DNA of 64,000 bases from Streptomyces morookaense (lineage in GTDB: Bacteria; Actinomycetota; Actinomycetes; Streptomycetales; Streptomycetaceae), in contig NZ_JABBXF010000043.1 of NCBI RefSeq assembly GCF_013030945.1, forward strand, positions 1-64,000, given 5' to 3'. The notes below the pieces were generated by a model, which saw only the letters and a list, made by a program, of their open reading frames with translations, made no database searches and was not told where the DNA came from. Of the stretch, positions 47,124-54,609 are shown piece after piece. Position 1 is the first letter of the stretch. The number at the start of each line of letters is the position of its first letter. The position numbers and the translations under genes were made by a program.

Positions 47124-47354
47124 GTGACTACTGTTCTGACCCCCGCGAGCCCGCTGACGGCCGCTGACCGCTGCGACCGGTGCGGCGCTCAGGCATACCT
47201 GCGCGTCGTTCTCATGAGCGGCGGTGAACTGCTCTTCTGTGCCCACCACGGGCGCAAGTTCGAGCCAGAACTCAAGAAGATCGCCGCGGAGATACAGGAC
47301 GAGACGGAGCGGCTCACCGCCGTCCCGGCGTCCGCGTCCGACGAGGACCGCTGA
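47124..47354 (+). CDS. DUF7455 small zinc-ribbon protein
   Basis: The 76-aa protein begins MTTVLTPASPLTAADRCDR. CDRCGAQAY and LFCAHHGRKF supply three Cys and a His for a likely zinc site; the C-terminus is helical and acidic. GAAGAGG precedes the GTG at 47124. It is highly typical of actinobacteria, with function unknown. A hairpin follows. Confidence 0.88.
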   Translation: MTTVLTPASPLTAADRCDRCGAQAYLRVVLMSGGELLFCAHHGRKFEPELKKIAAEIQDETERLTAVPASASDEDR

Positions 47355-47424
47355 GTCCCTCGCCGAACGCCGATACATCGCATTCCACGACGAGCGAGGT
47401 CCCGCCACCCAGGGCTGGACAGCC

Positions 47425-47456
47425 GCGGGCGGCCACCCCACGGGGAGGCCGCCCGC
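47425..47456. terminator. Bidirectional hairpin between the DUF7455 and protease genes
   Basis: GCGGGCGGCC (47425-47434) and GGCCGCCCGC (47447-47456) around a 12-base loop, between two converging genes. Confidence 0.75.
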
Positions 47457-47469
47457 TCTCGTACCCTCA

Positions 47470-48480
47470 TCACGGGGCCTTCCCGGGCGGCTGAGCGCCT
47501 TGTGGCTGCTGGGCGACCTGTGCCTGCGCCGGAGGCTGCGGAGGCCCCTGAGCAGCCGTCTGAGGCGGTGCCGGGGGCACCACGGCCGGCGGCGGGGCCT
47601 GTGGCGGCGCGACTGCCGCGGGCGGCGCGGCGGGCTGCGGGTTCACGACAGGCGGCCGCGACAGATTCTCGGCACTGTGCTGCTGCACCAAAGCGGCGAC
47701 GGCCGAGATCCGTGTGTACACCCCCGGATGCTGCGGCAGGGCACAGCCGCTCCCCCACGACACCAGCCCCACCAGCCGCCCCTCCGCCACCAGCGGCCCC
47801 CCGCTGTCCCCCTGGCAGGCATCCCGCCCGCCCTGCAGCACACCCGCGCACAGCATCGACGACGGCTGGTACACGGCCTCCTGACCGCCCGGGTACACGC
47901 GTCGGCACTGTTCGTCCTCCAGCACGAACACCTGGGACGCCCGCAGACCGTCCGCGTAGTTGCCGTTGCCGATCGTGTCCCCCCACCCGTAGACACCGGC
48001 CGACGTACCGGGGGCGTAGGCGCCGTCCCCGGGCTGCGCCATGGCGATCGGGTAGTTCTCCGGCACGGGCGTCGACAAGGTGATGACGGCGACATCCCCC
48101 GCATTGGTCTCCGGGTCGAAGCCCGGGTTGACCCAGATGCTCTTGGGCGGCAGCTCGCTGCCCTGCCGGGTCCGCAGGTCGGTGCGGCCGACGATGACGC
48201 GCAGGTCCTTCACGTCCGACGGATCGCCACCGAGCACCTCACGGCTCAGGCAGTGTGCCGCCGTGACGACGGTCGTACGCCCCACCAGCGCCCCGCCGCA
48301 GAATTGCCCGGACCGCATAGGGCCGAACCGGTCACGACTCGCCAGAGCCACCGCCCAGGGCGCGTCCGCACTGCTCACCGCCTGCCCGCCGACCACTCCG
48401 CGGTCGTCCCCCCGGACGGGGCCGGGGGCCAGCAGGGCCAGCACTGCCGTCCCGACCAGCGGGTAGCTCAGGGCGCGCAT
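47470..48480 (-). CDS. Secreted trypsin-like serine protease
   Basis: This 336-aa S1-family protease has a signal peptide (residues 1 to about 24, ending PVRG), an activation-like site before VVGGQAV, and the triad His76 (TAAHC), Asp129 (GDVAVI) and Ser226 (GDSGGP). Six cysteines fit three disulfides. The last 65 residues are a Pro/Gln/Ala-rich tail (PPAPPQTAAQG) that may bind the cell wall. GGAGAGG precedes the ATG at 48480. The longer frame to 48549 is not supported. Confidence 0.93.
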   Translation of the reverse strand: MRALSYPLVGTAVLALLAPGPVRGDDRGVVGGQAVSSADAPWAVALASRDRFGPMRSGQFCGGALVGRTTVVTAAHCLSREVLGGDPSDVKDLRVIVGRTDLRTRQGSELPPKSIWVNPGFDPETNAGDVAVITLSTPVPENYPIAMAQPGDGAYAPGTSAGVYGWGDTIGNGNYADGLRASQVFVLEDEQCRRVYPGGQEAVYQPSSMLCAGVLQGGRDACQGDSGGPLVAEGRLVGLVSWGSGCALPQHPGVYTRISAVAALVQQHSAENLSRPPVVNPQPAAPPAAVAPPQAPPPAVVPPAPPQTAAQGPPQPPAQAQVAQQPQGAQPPGKAP

Positions 48481-48556
48481 TTCCACCTCTCCTGACCAAA
48501 GCGGAGTTCCTCGCATACCCAGCGTTACCCCCGCGGGCGGACACCGCATCCGGAAG

Positions 48557-48600
48557 CGGGCAGGGCCCGGCCCCTCCGAAGAGGGACCGGGCCCTGCCCG
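48557..48600 (-). terminator. hrdB terminator
   Basis: CGGGCAGGGCCCGG (48557-48570) pairs with CCGGGCCCTGCCCG (48587-48600), extended by CCCCTC/GAGGGA with one mismatch and a CGAA loop. It lies 18 bp past the hrdB stop. Confidence 0.85.
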
Positions 48601-48618
48601 CAGACCGGATCGGGTGGA

Positions 48619-50187
48619 TCAGTCCAGGTAGTCGCGCAGCACCTGGGAGCGCGACGGGTGACGCAGCTTGGACATCGTCTTGGACTCGATCTGGCGAATG
48701 CGCTCGCGCGTCACGCCGTAGACCTTGCCGATCTCGTCCAGCGTCTTGGGCTGGCCGTCGGTGAGGCCGAAGCGCATCGAGACGACACCCGCCTCGCGCT
48801 CGCTGAGCGTGTCCAGGACGGAGTGCAGCTGCTCCTGCAGGAGCGTGAAGCTGACCGCGTCCGCCGGCACGACCGCCTCGGAGTCCTCGATGAGGTCACC
48901 GAACTCGCTGTCGCCGTCCTCGCCCAGCGGGGTGTGCAGGGAGATCGGCTCACGGCCGTACTTCTGGACCTCGATGACCTTCTCGGGGGTCATGTCGAGC
49001 TCCTTGGCCAGCTCCTCCGGGGTGGGCTCGCGGCCCAGGTCCTGGAGCATCTGGCGCTGCACACGGGCGAGCTTGTTGATGACCTCGACCATGTGCACCG
49101 GGATACGGATGGTGCGGGCCTGGTCGGCCATCGCGCGCGTGATGGCCTGGCGGATCCACCAGGTCGCATACGTGGAGAACTTGTAGCCCTTGGTGTAGTC
49201 GAACTTCTCCACCGCGCGGATCAGACCGAGGTTGCCTTCCTGGATGAGGTCCAGGAAGAGCATGCCGCGGCCGGTGTAGCGCTTGGCCAGCGAGACCACC
49301 AGACGGAGGTTGGCCTCCAGCAGGTGGTTCTTGGCGCGGCGCCCGTCCTCGGCGATGATCTCCAACTCGCGCTTGAGCTTCGGGGCCAGCTTGTCGGCGT
49401 TCGCCAGCTTGTCCTCGGCGAACAGACCGGCCTCGATGCGCTTGGCGAGCTCGACCTCCTGCTCGGCGTTGAGCAGGGGAACCTTGCCGATCTGCTTGAG
49501 GTAGTCCTTGACCGGGTCGGCGGTGGCACCGGCCACCGCGACCTGCTGCGCGGGGGCGTCGTCCTCGTCCTCGTCGGACAGCACGAAGCCCTTGTTCTCG
49601 CCGGCCTCGTCCTCTTCCTCGCCCTTGCCCGGGGCGGGGGTCTCATCGAGGAGCTCGTCCTCGAGCAGCTCGTCGGCGTCCTTCTTGGAGGCGGTCTTCT
49701 TCGCCGCCGTCTTCTTGGCGGCGGTCTTCTTGGCCACCGTCTTCTTGGCCACTGCCTTCTTGGCGGCGGTCTTCTTGGCGGGCGCCACGGCCTCGCCGGT
49801 CTCGTCCTCCCCGTACGCACCCGACTGGGCGGACGGGGCGGAGACTGCCGATCCGGCAGGCGAGGCCTGCCGGGAGGTGACCGTCTTGGAGGAGACGGCC
49901 TTGGTGGCGGTGCGCTTCGCCGGGCTCTTCGCTGCGACGCTCTTGCGGGTGCGCTTGGGCGCCTCTGCGGCACTGACCATCAGCGTCACACCCTCCTCGT
50001 CGAGGACCTGGTTGAGGCTGCGCAGTACGTTCTTCCACTGGGTTGGCGGAATCTGGTCAGCCTCGAAGGCCCGACGCACGTCGTCGCCGGCGATCTGCCC
50101 CTCGGCCTTTCCCTGCTCGATGAGCGCCATCAGAGACTCGGATTCGGCGATCTCCGGCGGGAGCGTACGGGATGTGCTGGCCGACAC
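48619..50187 (-). CDS. hrdB: Principal RNA polymerase sigma factor HrdB
   Basis: This is the essential housekeeping sigma-70 factor. The 522-aa protein starts VSASTSRTLPPEIAES, has region 1.1-like sequence, a Lys/Ala repeat (about residues 137-169), an acidic stretch (FVLSDEDEDDAPAQQ), then regions 1.2 to 4.2: DPVKDYLKQIG, the core-binding and -10 region FSTYATWWIRQAITRAM, and the -35 helix-turn-helix GVTRERIRQIESKTM. The GTG at 50187 has GAGAGG. It differs from SCO HrdB mainly in the repeat region. Confidence 0.98.
   Translation of the reverse strand: MSASTSRTLPPEIAESESLMALIEQGKAEGQIAGDDVRRAFEADQIPPTQWKNVLRSLNQVLDEEGVTLMVSAAEAPKRTRKSVAAKSPAKRTATKAVSSKTVTSRQASPAGSAVSAPSAQSGAYGEDETGEAVAPAKKTAAKKAVAKKTVAKKTAAKKTAAKKTASKKDADELLEDELLDETPAPGKGEEEDEAGENKGFVLSDEDEDDAPAQQVAVAGATADPVKDYLKQIGKVPLLNAEQEVELAKRIEAGLFAEDKLANADKLAPKLKRELEIIAEDGRRAKNHLLEANLRLVVSLAKRYTGRGMLFLDLIQEGNLGLIRAVEKFDYTKGYKFSTYATWWIRQAITRAMADQARTIRIPVHMVEVINKLARVQRQMLQDLGREPTPEELAKELDMTPEKVIEVQKYGREPISLHTPLGEDGDSEFGDLIEDSEAVVPADAVSFTLLQEQLHSVLDTLSEREAGVVSMRFGLTDGQPKTLDEIGKVYGVTRERIRQIESKTMSKLRHPSRSQVLRDYLD
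49685..49790 (-). repeat. 15-bp tandem repeats in hrdB encoding AKKTA-type units
   Basis: About seven units of the type GTCTTCTTGGCGGCG (plus strand) encode AKK(T/A)(A/V) repeats. This is a place where repeat number can change by slippage. Confidence 0.8.
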
Positions 50188-50570
50188 GAACAACCTCTCG
50201 GAACGATGGAAACGGCTTCCGGTCCCGGCCCGCCCCGTTTCGGACGACCGGTTCCGACGACCGCCGGCAAAGGATGAACCGACGGCGCGGGCAGTAGTGC
50301 AGAGCAACACAGCGCCTCACGGGAGTCCTGTATTCCCTCCGCGGCTACCACCTCTTTAGTCATCGCGCTGCCTCAAAGAGCGTTACGCCCAATCCTCGTG
50401 GCCCGAGTCACACCCCATAAGGGAGCGAAAGACCACTGAACTGGACAGATCACCGCTCCTGGCTCCGGCAGCCGCGCGGAACGCCCACTCGGCGCGCGCA
50501 CGGCCGTTCGCGCGCGCCGGATGAGCAATCCCGCGCTGAACCGTCCCGTCCGTACGGTCCCGTCACCCGG
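50188..50570. other. hrdB upstream region
   Basis: This 383-bp region lies between the hrdB start and the whiH-type gene's stop. It should contain hrdB promoters; a GGGAAT element at 50332-50337 (minus strand) is the best candidate. No gene was found. Confidence 0.6.
50311..50337 (-). promoter_or_regulatory. Candidate sigma-R promoter of hrdB
   Basis: On the minus strand GGGAAT (50337-50332) is followed after 18 bases by GCT, close to the sigma-R consensus GGGAAT-N18-GTT. In S. coelicolor one hrdB promoter depends on sigma-R (thiol stress). The -10 match is imperfect. Confidence 0.45.
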
Positions 50571-51455
50571 TCAGTGCTCGCGCGGGGCGGGGACGACGCG
50601 CTCGACCTCCGGGTGGGCGACCAGCAGTTGACGCATCGCCGCCTCCGCTCCCGCGGCGTCGCCCGCCCCTACGGCGTCGACGATCCGGAGGTGCTGGCCG
50701 ACGCCCGCCTCGGTGGGCCGGTCGCAGCCGCTGGCCGAGGCCCCGGAGACGTGCAGGGCGGCCGAGACGATGCCGGCGAGGTGCTCCAGCATGCGGTTGC
50801 CGGCGACCTGCAGCAGGAGGGAGTGGAACTCGGCGTCGGCGCGGGAGAAGGTGAGCGAGTCGCCCTGGGCCAGGGCGTGCCCCATGATCTCGGCCATGTC
50901 GGCCAGCCGCTGCTGGACGTCCTCGCGGCCGTGGCCCGCCGCCAGCCGCGCGGCGAGCGGTTCGATGGTCCAGCGCAGCTCGCACAGCTCGCGGCGCTGG
51001 TCCTCCCGCTGCGGGCCGAAGGCCCGCCATTCGATGATGTCGGGGTCGAGCAGGTTCCAGTCGCTGACCGGGCGGACCCGGGTGCCGACGTTGGGGCGGG
51101 CGCTGACCAGGCCCTTGGCCTCCAGCACGCGCAGGGACTCGCGGACGACGGTGCGGGAGACCTCGAAGCGCTGCCCGATCTCCTCCGGGACCAGCGGGCG
51201 GTCGGCGCCCAGGTCCCCGGAGACGATCATCTGGCCCAGCTGCTGGACGAGCTGGCCGTGCAGCCCGCGGCCGCGGCTGCCGGCCGCGCGGCGGCCCGCG
51301 CGGCCGAGCTCCGCCTCGCCCTCCCAGGCGGGCGGGGCGCCGCGGTCGGGCCCGTGGGCCTCGGCGTAGGAGTAGCGGTCAAGCTCGCCCGGGCCGGCGA
51401 GGCCGGAATCGGCGGGGCGAGCCGCGGTCATCATGGTGTGCGCAAGGGTACTCAC
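50571..51455 (-). CDS. whiH: WhiH-type GntR sporulation regulator
   Basis: The 294-aa GntR/FCD regulator matches what I recall of WhiH, required for sporulation septation in aerial hyphae. The N-terminus (STLAHTMMTAARPADS) is long and disordered. The winged helix lies near residues 75-140 (LVQQLGQMIVSGDLGADRPL, RFEVSRTVVRESLRVLEAKG), and the FCD domain follows. The GTG at 51455 has AGGA. It lies just upstream of hrdB on the same strand. A sigma-WhiG-like -10 overlaps the start region. Confidence 0.88.
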   Translation of the reverse strand: MSTLAHTMMTAARPADSGLAGPGELDRYSYAEAHGPDRGAPPAWEGEAELGRAGRRAAGSRGRGLHGQLVQQLGQMIVSGDLGADRPLVPEEIGQRFEVSRTVVRESLRVLEAKGLVSARPNVGTRVRPVSDWNLLDPDIIEWRAFGPQREDQRRELCELRWTIEPLAARLAAGHGREDVQQRLADMAEIMGHALAQGDSLTFSRADAEFHSLLLQVAGNRMLEHLAGIVSAALHVSGASASGCDRPTEAGVGQHLRIVDAVGAGDAAGAEAAMRQLLVAHPEVERVVPAPREH

Positions 51456-51462
51456 GCTTCCT

Positions 51463-51490
51463 TTGTCGGCTACACCTTCTGGCCCCTTGA
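51463..51490 (-). promoter_or_regulatory. Candidate sigma-WhiG promoter of whiH
   Basis: On the minus strand GCCGACAA (51470-51463) resembles the WhiG -10 GCCGATAA, with TCAA 16 bases upstream in place of TAAA. The predicted transcript would start only a base or so before the GTG at 51455. Confidence 0.55.
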
Positions 51491-51543
51491 GGTCTTTGGT
51501 GAAAAGCACACGAAAGGGTGATCGCCCATTACCTTACAATTGA

Positions 51544-51565
51544 CGCCCAAATGGACATTTGGGCG
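51544..51565. promoter_or_regulatory. 22-bp perfect palindrome upstream of whiH
   Basis: Arms CGCCCAAATG (51544-51553) and CATTTGGGCG (51556-51565) with a 2-base centre. The centre is too tight for a good RNA hairpin, so a protein operator is more likely. It lies about 90-110 bp upstream of the predicted whiH start. Confidence 0.6.
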
Positions 51566-51740
51566 CCTGGTTCACGGCAGAGTGAATACGGAGTGTCACA
51601 ACCTCCCGCTCGCCGCTTCCTTGTCCGGACGGTGCCGTGGGCACATCTGCCTCGGTCGTGACCCGGAGGCGGTCCCGGCACCCCCGGACTGATTGTCACT
51701 CTGCGTGGACCGCTGTGCCGCTCGTTCGCATAGCACAGCC

Positions 51741-53543
51741 TCAGCGCACCCGCCCGCGCAACACGGTGAGGATGTAAGCCCCTCCGAGCCCTGCGAGGGC
51801 CAGCGCGAGCGCCCATCCGACCGGCTGGGACATCAGTCGCAGCACTGCTGTGAAGCCCTGGTCCATTCCGGAGGGCCACTGGACAACGGCGGTCGAGCGC
51901 AGCCGCTCCGGCAGACCGGTCAGCGAGCGCACCGCAGGCCGGGCGAACAGTCCGCTCAGGACGGGAACTACGAACACCGGCACCGCCAAGACGGCCAGCA
52001 GCCCCAGTCCGGTGGACCGGAAGAGCCCTGCGGCGAAGAGTCCGGCCCAGGCGCAGCCCACCGAGAGCGCGGACCAGCCGGTCAGTGTGACGCTCCAGTC
52101 GTCCGGAAGGACAGCGACCGGCTCTCCGAAGAGCAGGCGCAGGACAGCGGCGTCGACACCGATGGAGGCCAGCGCGAGGAACACGGCGGCAGCGGCGGTG
52201 ACCGTGAGCTTGGCGCCCAGCAGACCCAGGCGGCGCGGAACGGCGCCCTGGTCCGGTCCGAGAGCGGGGTAGCGGAACTCCTGCCCGAAGGCGAGCGCAC
52301 CCAGCAGCCCGGCGCCGAGGACGACCGGCGGGAGCGGGAACGCGAGCGGCCAGCCGGTGAGCAGGCGCAGTGCCGGCGGGTTGCCGGTACGGGCGAGCAG
52401 CACGGAGACGACCAACGAGGCGGCCAGGGCCACGGCCCCCACCGTCCAGCCGGTGCGGACACCTGCGCAGCGGCGCAGTTCATAGCGCAGCGGCCAGACA
52501 GGACCGGGTGCGGGCCGGCGCTTGTGCAGGCGGGGAGGCGTGCAGGGCGAGGAGCCGTCGGCGTGCTGCTCCTCGGCTCCGGCTGCGACCGTGCCCGCCG
52601 CGCCGCCCGCGGCCTCGGGCGTACGGCCGTCGGCGCGCTCCAGCGGGGTGACGGGGCCGGTGTCGCCGGTCTCCTCGGTCAGGCGGTGCACCAGGATGCC
52701 GTGCCGGTACGCGACCTCGCCGACAGCCGCACAACTGCTGCCGTAGACATGGAGCCGGCTGCCGCCGTCGAACGCGACCTCGACGGGAGGGCCGGGCTGC
52801 GCATCCGCCGCTGTCTCGGCCTCCTCGCCGAGGATGTGGGCGAGCCGTGCGGCGTGCGGCGAGCGGACGACGACGCGCGGGCGCAGCCGGCAGGCGGCGA
52901 ACGCGGCGGCTTCCTGGTCCGCGACGAGCCGGCCGTGGTCGATGGTGACGACCTGGTCGCCGAGGCGGGCCGCTTCCACGGCGTCGCGCGAGGTGACGAG
53001 GACGGCGCCGCCCTGGGCCGCGTAGCCGCGCAGCATTCCGTGCAGCCATGCGGTCTCGCGGGGGGAGAGGCCGTGGGCCGGTTCGTCGAGGATCAGCGTG
53101 TGGGGATCGCCGAGGAGCGCGGCGGCCAGGCCGAGGCGGCGGTCCATGCCGAGGGAGAACCCGCCCAGGCGCTGGTCGGCGAGGCCGCTGAGTCCGACGA
53201 CCTCCAGGACGTCGTCGGCGCGTTCGACGGGGACCCCGGCGGCGGCGCTGAGCATGCGCAGGTGCCCGCGGGCCGTCCGTCCGGGGTGGCCGGGGACGTC
53301 GCCCAGGAGCATCCCGATCTCCCGGGTGGGGTGGGGGACCTGGTCCAGGGGGCGGCCGCGGAAGAGGGCGACGCCGCGTCCGGGGTCGAGCCTCAGCATC
53401 AGGCGCAGGGCGCTGGTCTTGCCGGCTCCCGGCTCGCCGAGCAGGACGGTGACCCGGCCCGGGCGGGCCTCGAAGGTGAGGTCGTCGACGGCGAGTGGCT
53501 TGTTGCGGCGGGGGGCGCTGGTGAGTCCGATGGCCTGGATCAT
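51741..53543 (-). CDS. Fused ABC transporter (ATPase-permease) protein
   Basis: The 600-aa protein has an N-terminal ATPase (residues 1 to about 215: Walker A LLGEPGAGKTSALRL, degenerate signature GFSLGMDRRLGLAAAL, Walker B TLILDEPAHGLSP), a linker domain, and a C-terminal membrane part with about six spans. Order and degeneration suggest an exporter or a transporter-like regulator rather than an importer; the substrate is unknown. No clear partner gene is adjacent. Confidence 0.85.
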   Translation of the reverse strand: MIQAIGLTSAPRRNKPLAVDDLTFEARPGRVTVLLGEPGAGKTSALRLMLRLDPGRGVALFRGRPLDQVPHPTREIGMLLGDVPGHPGRTARGHLRMLSAAAGVPVERADDVLEVVGLSGLADQRLGGFSLGMDRRLGLAAALLGDPHTLILDEPAHGLSPRETAWLHGMLRGYAAQGGAVLVTSRDAVEAARLGDQVVTIDHGRLVADQEAAAFAACRLRPRVVVRSPHAARLAHILGEEAETAADAQPGPPVEVAFDGGSRLHVYGSSCAAVGEVAYRHGILVHRLTEETGDTGPVTPLERADGRTPEAAGGAAGTVAAGAEEQHADGSSPCTPPRLHKRRPAPGPVWPLRYELRRCAGVRTGWTVGAVALAASLVVSVLLARTGNPPALRLLTGWPLAFPLPPVVLGAGLLGALAFGQEFRYPALGPDQGAVPRRLGLLGAKLTVTAAAAVFLALASIGVDAAVLRLLFGEPVAVLPDDWSVTLTGWSALSVGCAWAGLFAAGLFRSTGLGLLAVLAVPVFVVPVLSGLFARPAVRSLTGLPERLRSTAVVQWPSGMDQGFTAVLRLMSQPVGWALALALAGLGGAYILTVLRGRVR

Positions 53544-53758
53544 GGCTTCTCTCGCGGGCGCGTGACGTGATTCGACCCGGCGCGCGGGATCGGCGGTGAC
53601 CGGCGGGTTACGACGGCGGCTCGGCGCGCGGGGGCGGGAGGACGTACCGCAGCACCGTAACCCTGTATGTCTTATTTGCTACGCAATGGCGGCTGTTCTG
53701 GGGTGTGTCACCCCGGATGGACGGCTCCGCAGGGCGGACCTCCGGCCCGTCCTGCGGC

Positions 53759-54520
53759 TCACGCCTCGGGACGCAGCATCGGCGGGTTGAGCAGCGTGGC
53801 CCCGCCCGCCCGGAACAGCTGTGCCGGGCGCCCGCCCTGACGCGTCGTCGTACCGCCGGTGGGGACCAGGAAGCCGGGAGTGCCCGTGACCTTGCGATGG
53901 AAGTTGCGCGGGTCCAGCGCGACGCCCCACACCGCTTCGTAGACCCGGCGCAGCTCGCCGACCGTGAACTCCTGCGGGCAGAACGCGGTGGCCAGCGAGG
54001 AGTACTCGATCTTGGAGCGGGCGCGCTCGACACCGTCCGCGAGGATGCGGGCATGGTCGAAGGCGAGCGGAACGGCCTGCTCGCCGTCGCGCCCGTAGCC
54101 GGTTTCCTGGTCCAGCAGCTCCTCCACCGGCGCCCAGCGGACGCTGCGCGCGTCGCCTCCCGCCCGCGGGGCCGGCAGGTCGGGGGCGAGGGCGAGGTGT
54201 GCCACGCTCACCACCCGCATGCGGGGGTCGCGCTTGGGGTCGCCGTACGTGGCGAGCTGTTCCAGGTGCGCGGCATTGGGGACCACGGAGCCCGCCGGGT
54301 CGTGGGCGTGCAGGCCGGTCTCCTCGGCCAACTCCCGGGCGGCCGCGGTGGTCAGGTCCTCGTCGGCCCGCACGAATCCGCCGGGCAGCGCCCATCGGCC
54401 CTGGAACGGGGGCTCACCACGGCGCACGGCCAGCGCGCACAGCGCATGGCGGCGCACGGTCAGCACGACCAGGTCGACGGTCACGGCAAAGGGCGGAAAG
54501 GCCGACGGGTCGTAGGGCAT
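53759..54520 (-). CDS. NUDIX hydrolase with C-terminal winged helix
   Basis: The 253-aa protein has an intact NUDIX box (GGFVRADEDL ... RELAEETGL, about residues 47-70) and a C-terminal winged-helix-like domain (FTVGELRRVYEAVWG, RNFHRKVTGTPGFL). This is the layout of NrtR-type regulators and related hydrolases; the intact box suggests it still hydrolyses a nucleoside diphosphate derivative. Upstream, TCGTC-TGCCT-GACGA (54534-54548) could be its own operator. The ribosome site at the ATG (54520) is weak. Confidence 0.88.
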   Translation of the reverse strand: MPYDPSAFPPFAVTVDLVVLTVRRHALCALAVRRGEPPFQGRWALPGGFVRADEDLTTAAARELAEETGLHAHDPAGSVVPNAAHLEQLATYGDPKRDPRMRVVSVAHLALAPDLPAPRAGGDARSVRWAPVEELLDQETGYGRDGEQAVPLAFDHARILADGVERARSKIEYSSLATAFCPQEFTVGELRRVYEAVWGVALDPRNFHRKVTGTPGFLVPTGGTTTRQGGRPAQLFRAGGATLLNPPMLRPEA

Positions 54521-54533
54521 GACGCGATCATAG

Positions 54534-54548
54534 TCGTCTGCCTGACGA
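54534..54548. promoter_or_regulatory. Inverted repeat before the NUDIX gene
   Basis: TCGTC (54534-54538) and GACGA (54544-54548) with a 5-base centre, 14 bp before the start codon; a possible autoregulatory site for the winged-helix NUDIX protein. Confidence 0.4.
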
Positions 54549-54609
54549 TAAACAGGCTCTTGGACCACGCTCGCGGGCGCTCCTTCGGTCGGTCCGGCGT
54601 GCACGGCGC

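Noticed and set aside
51544..51565. Reading the palindrome as a terminator of the ABC gene
   Set aside because: The loop would be two bases and it lies about 175 bp from the stop; an operator is more likely.
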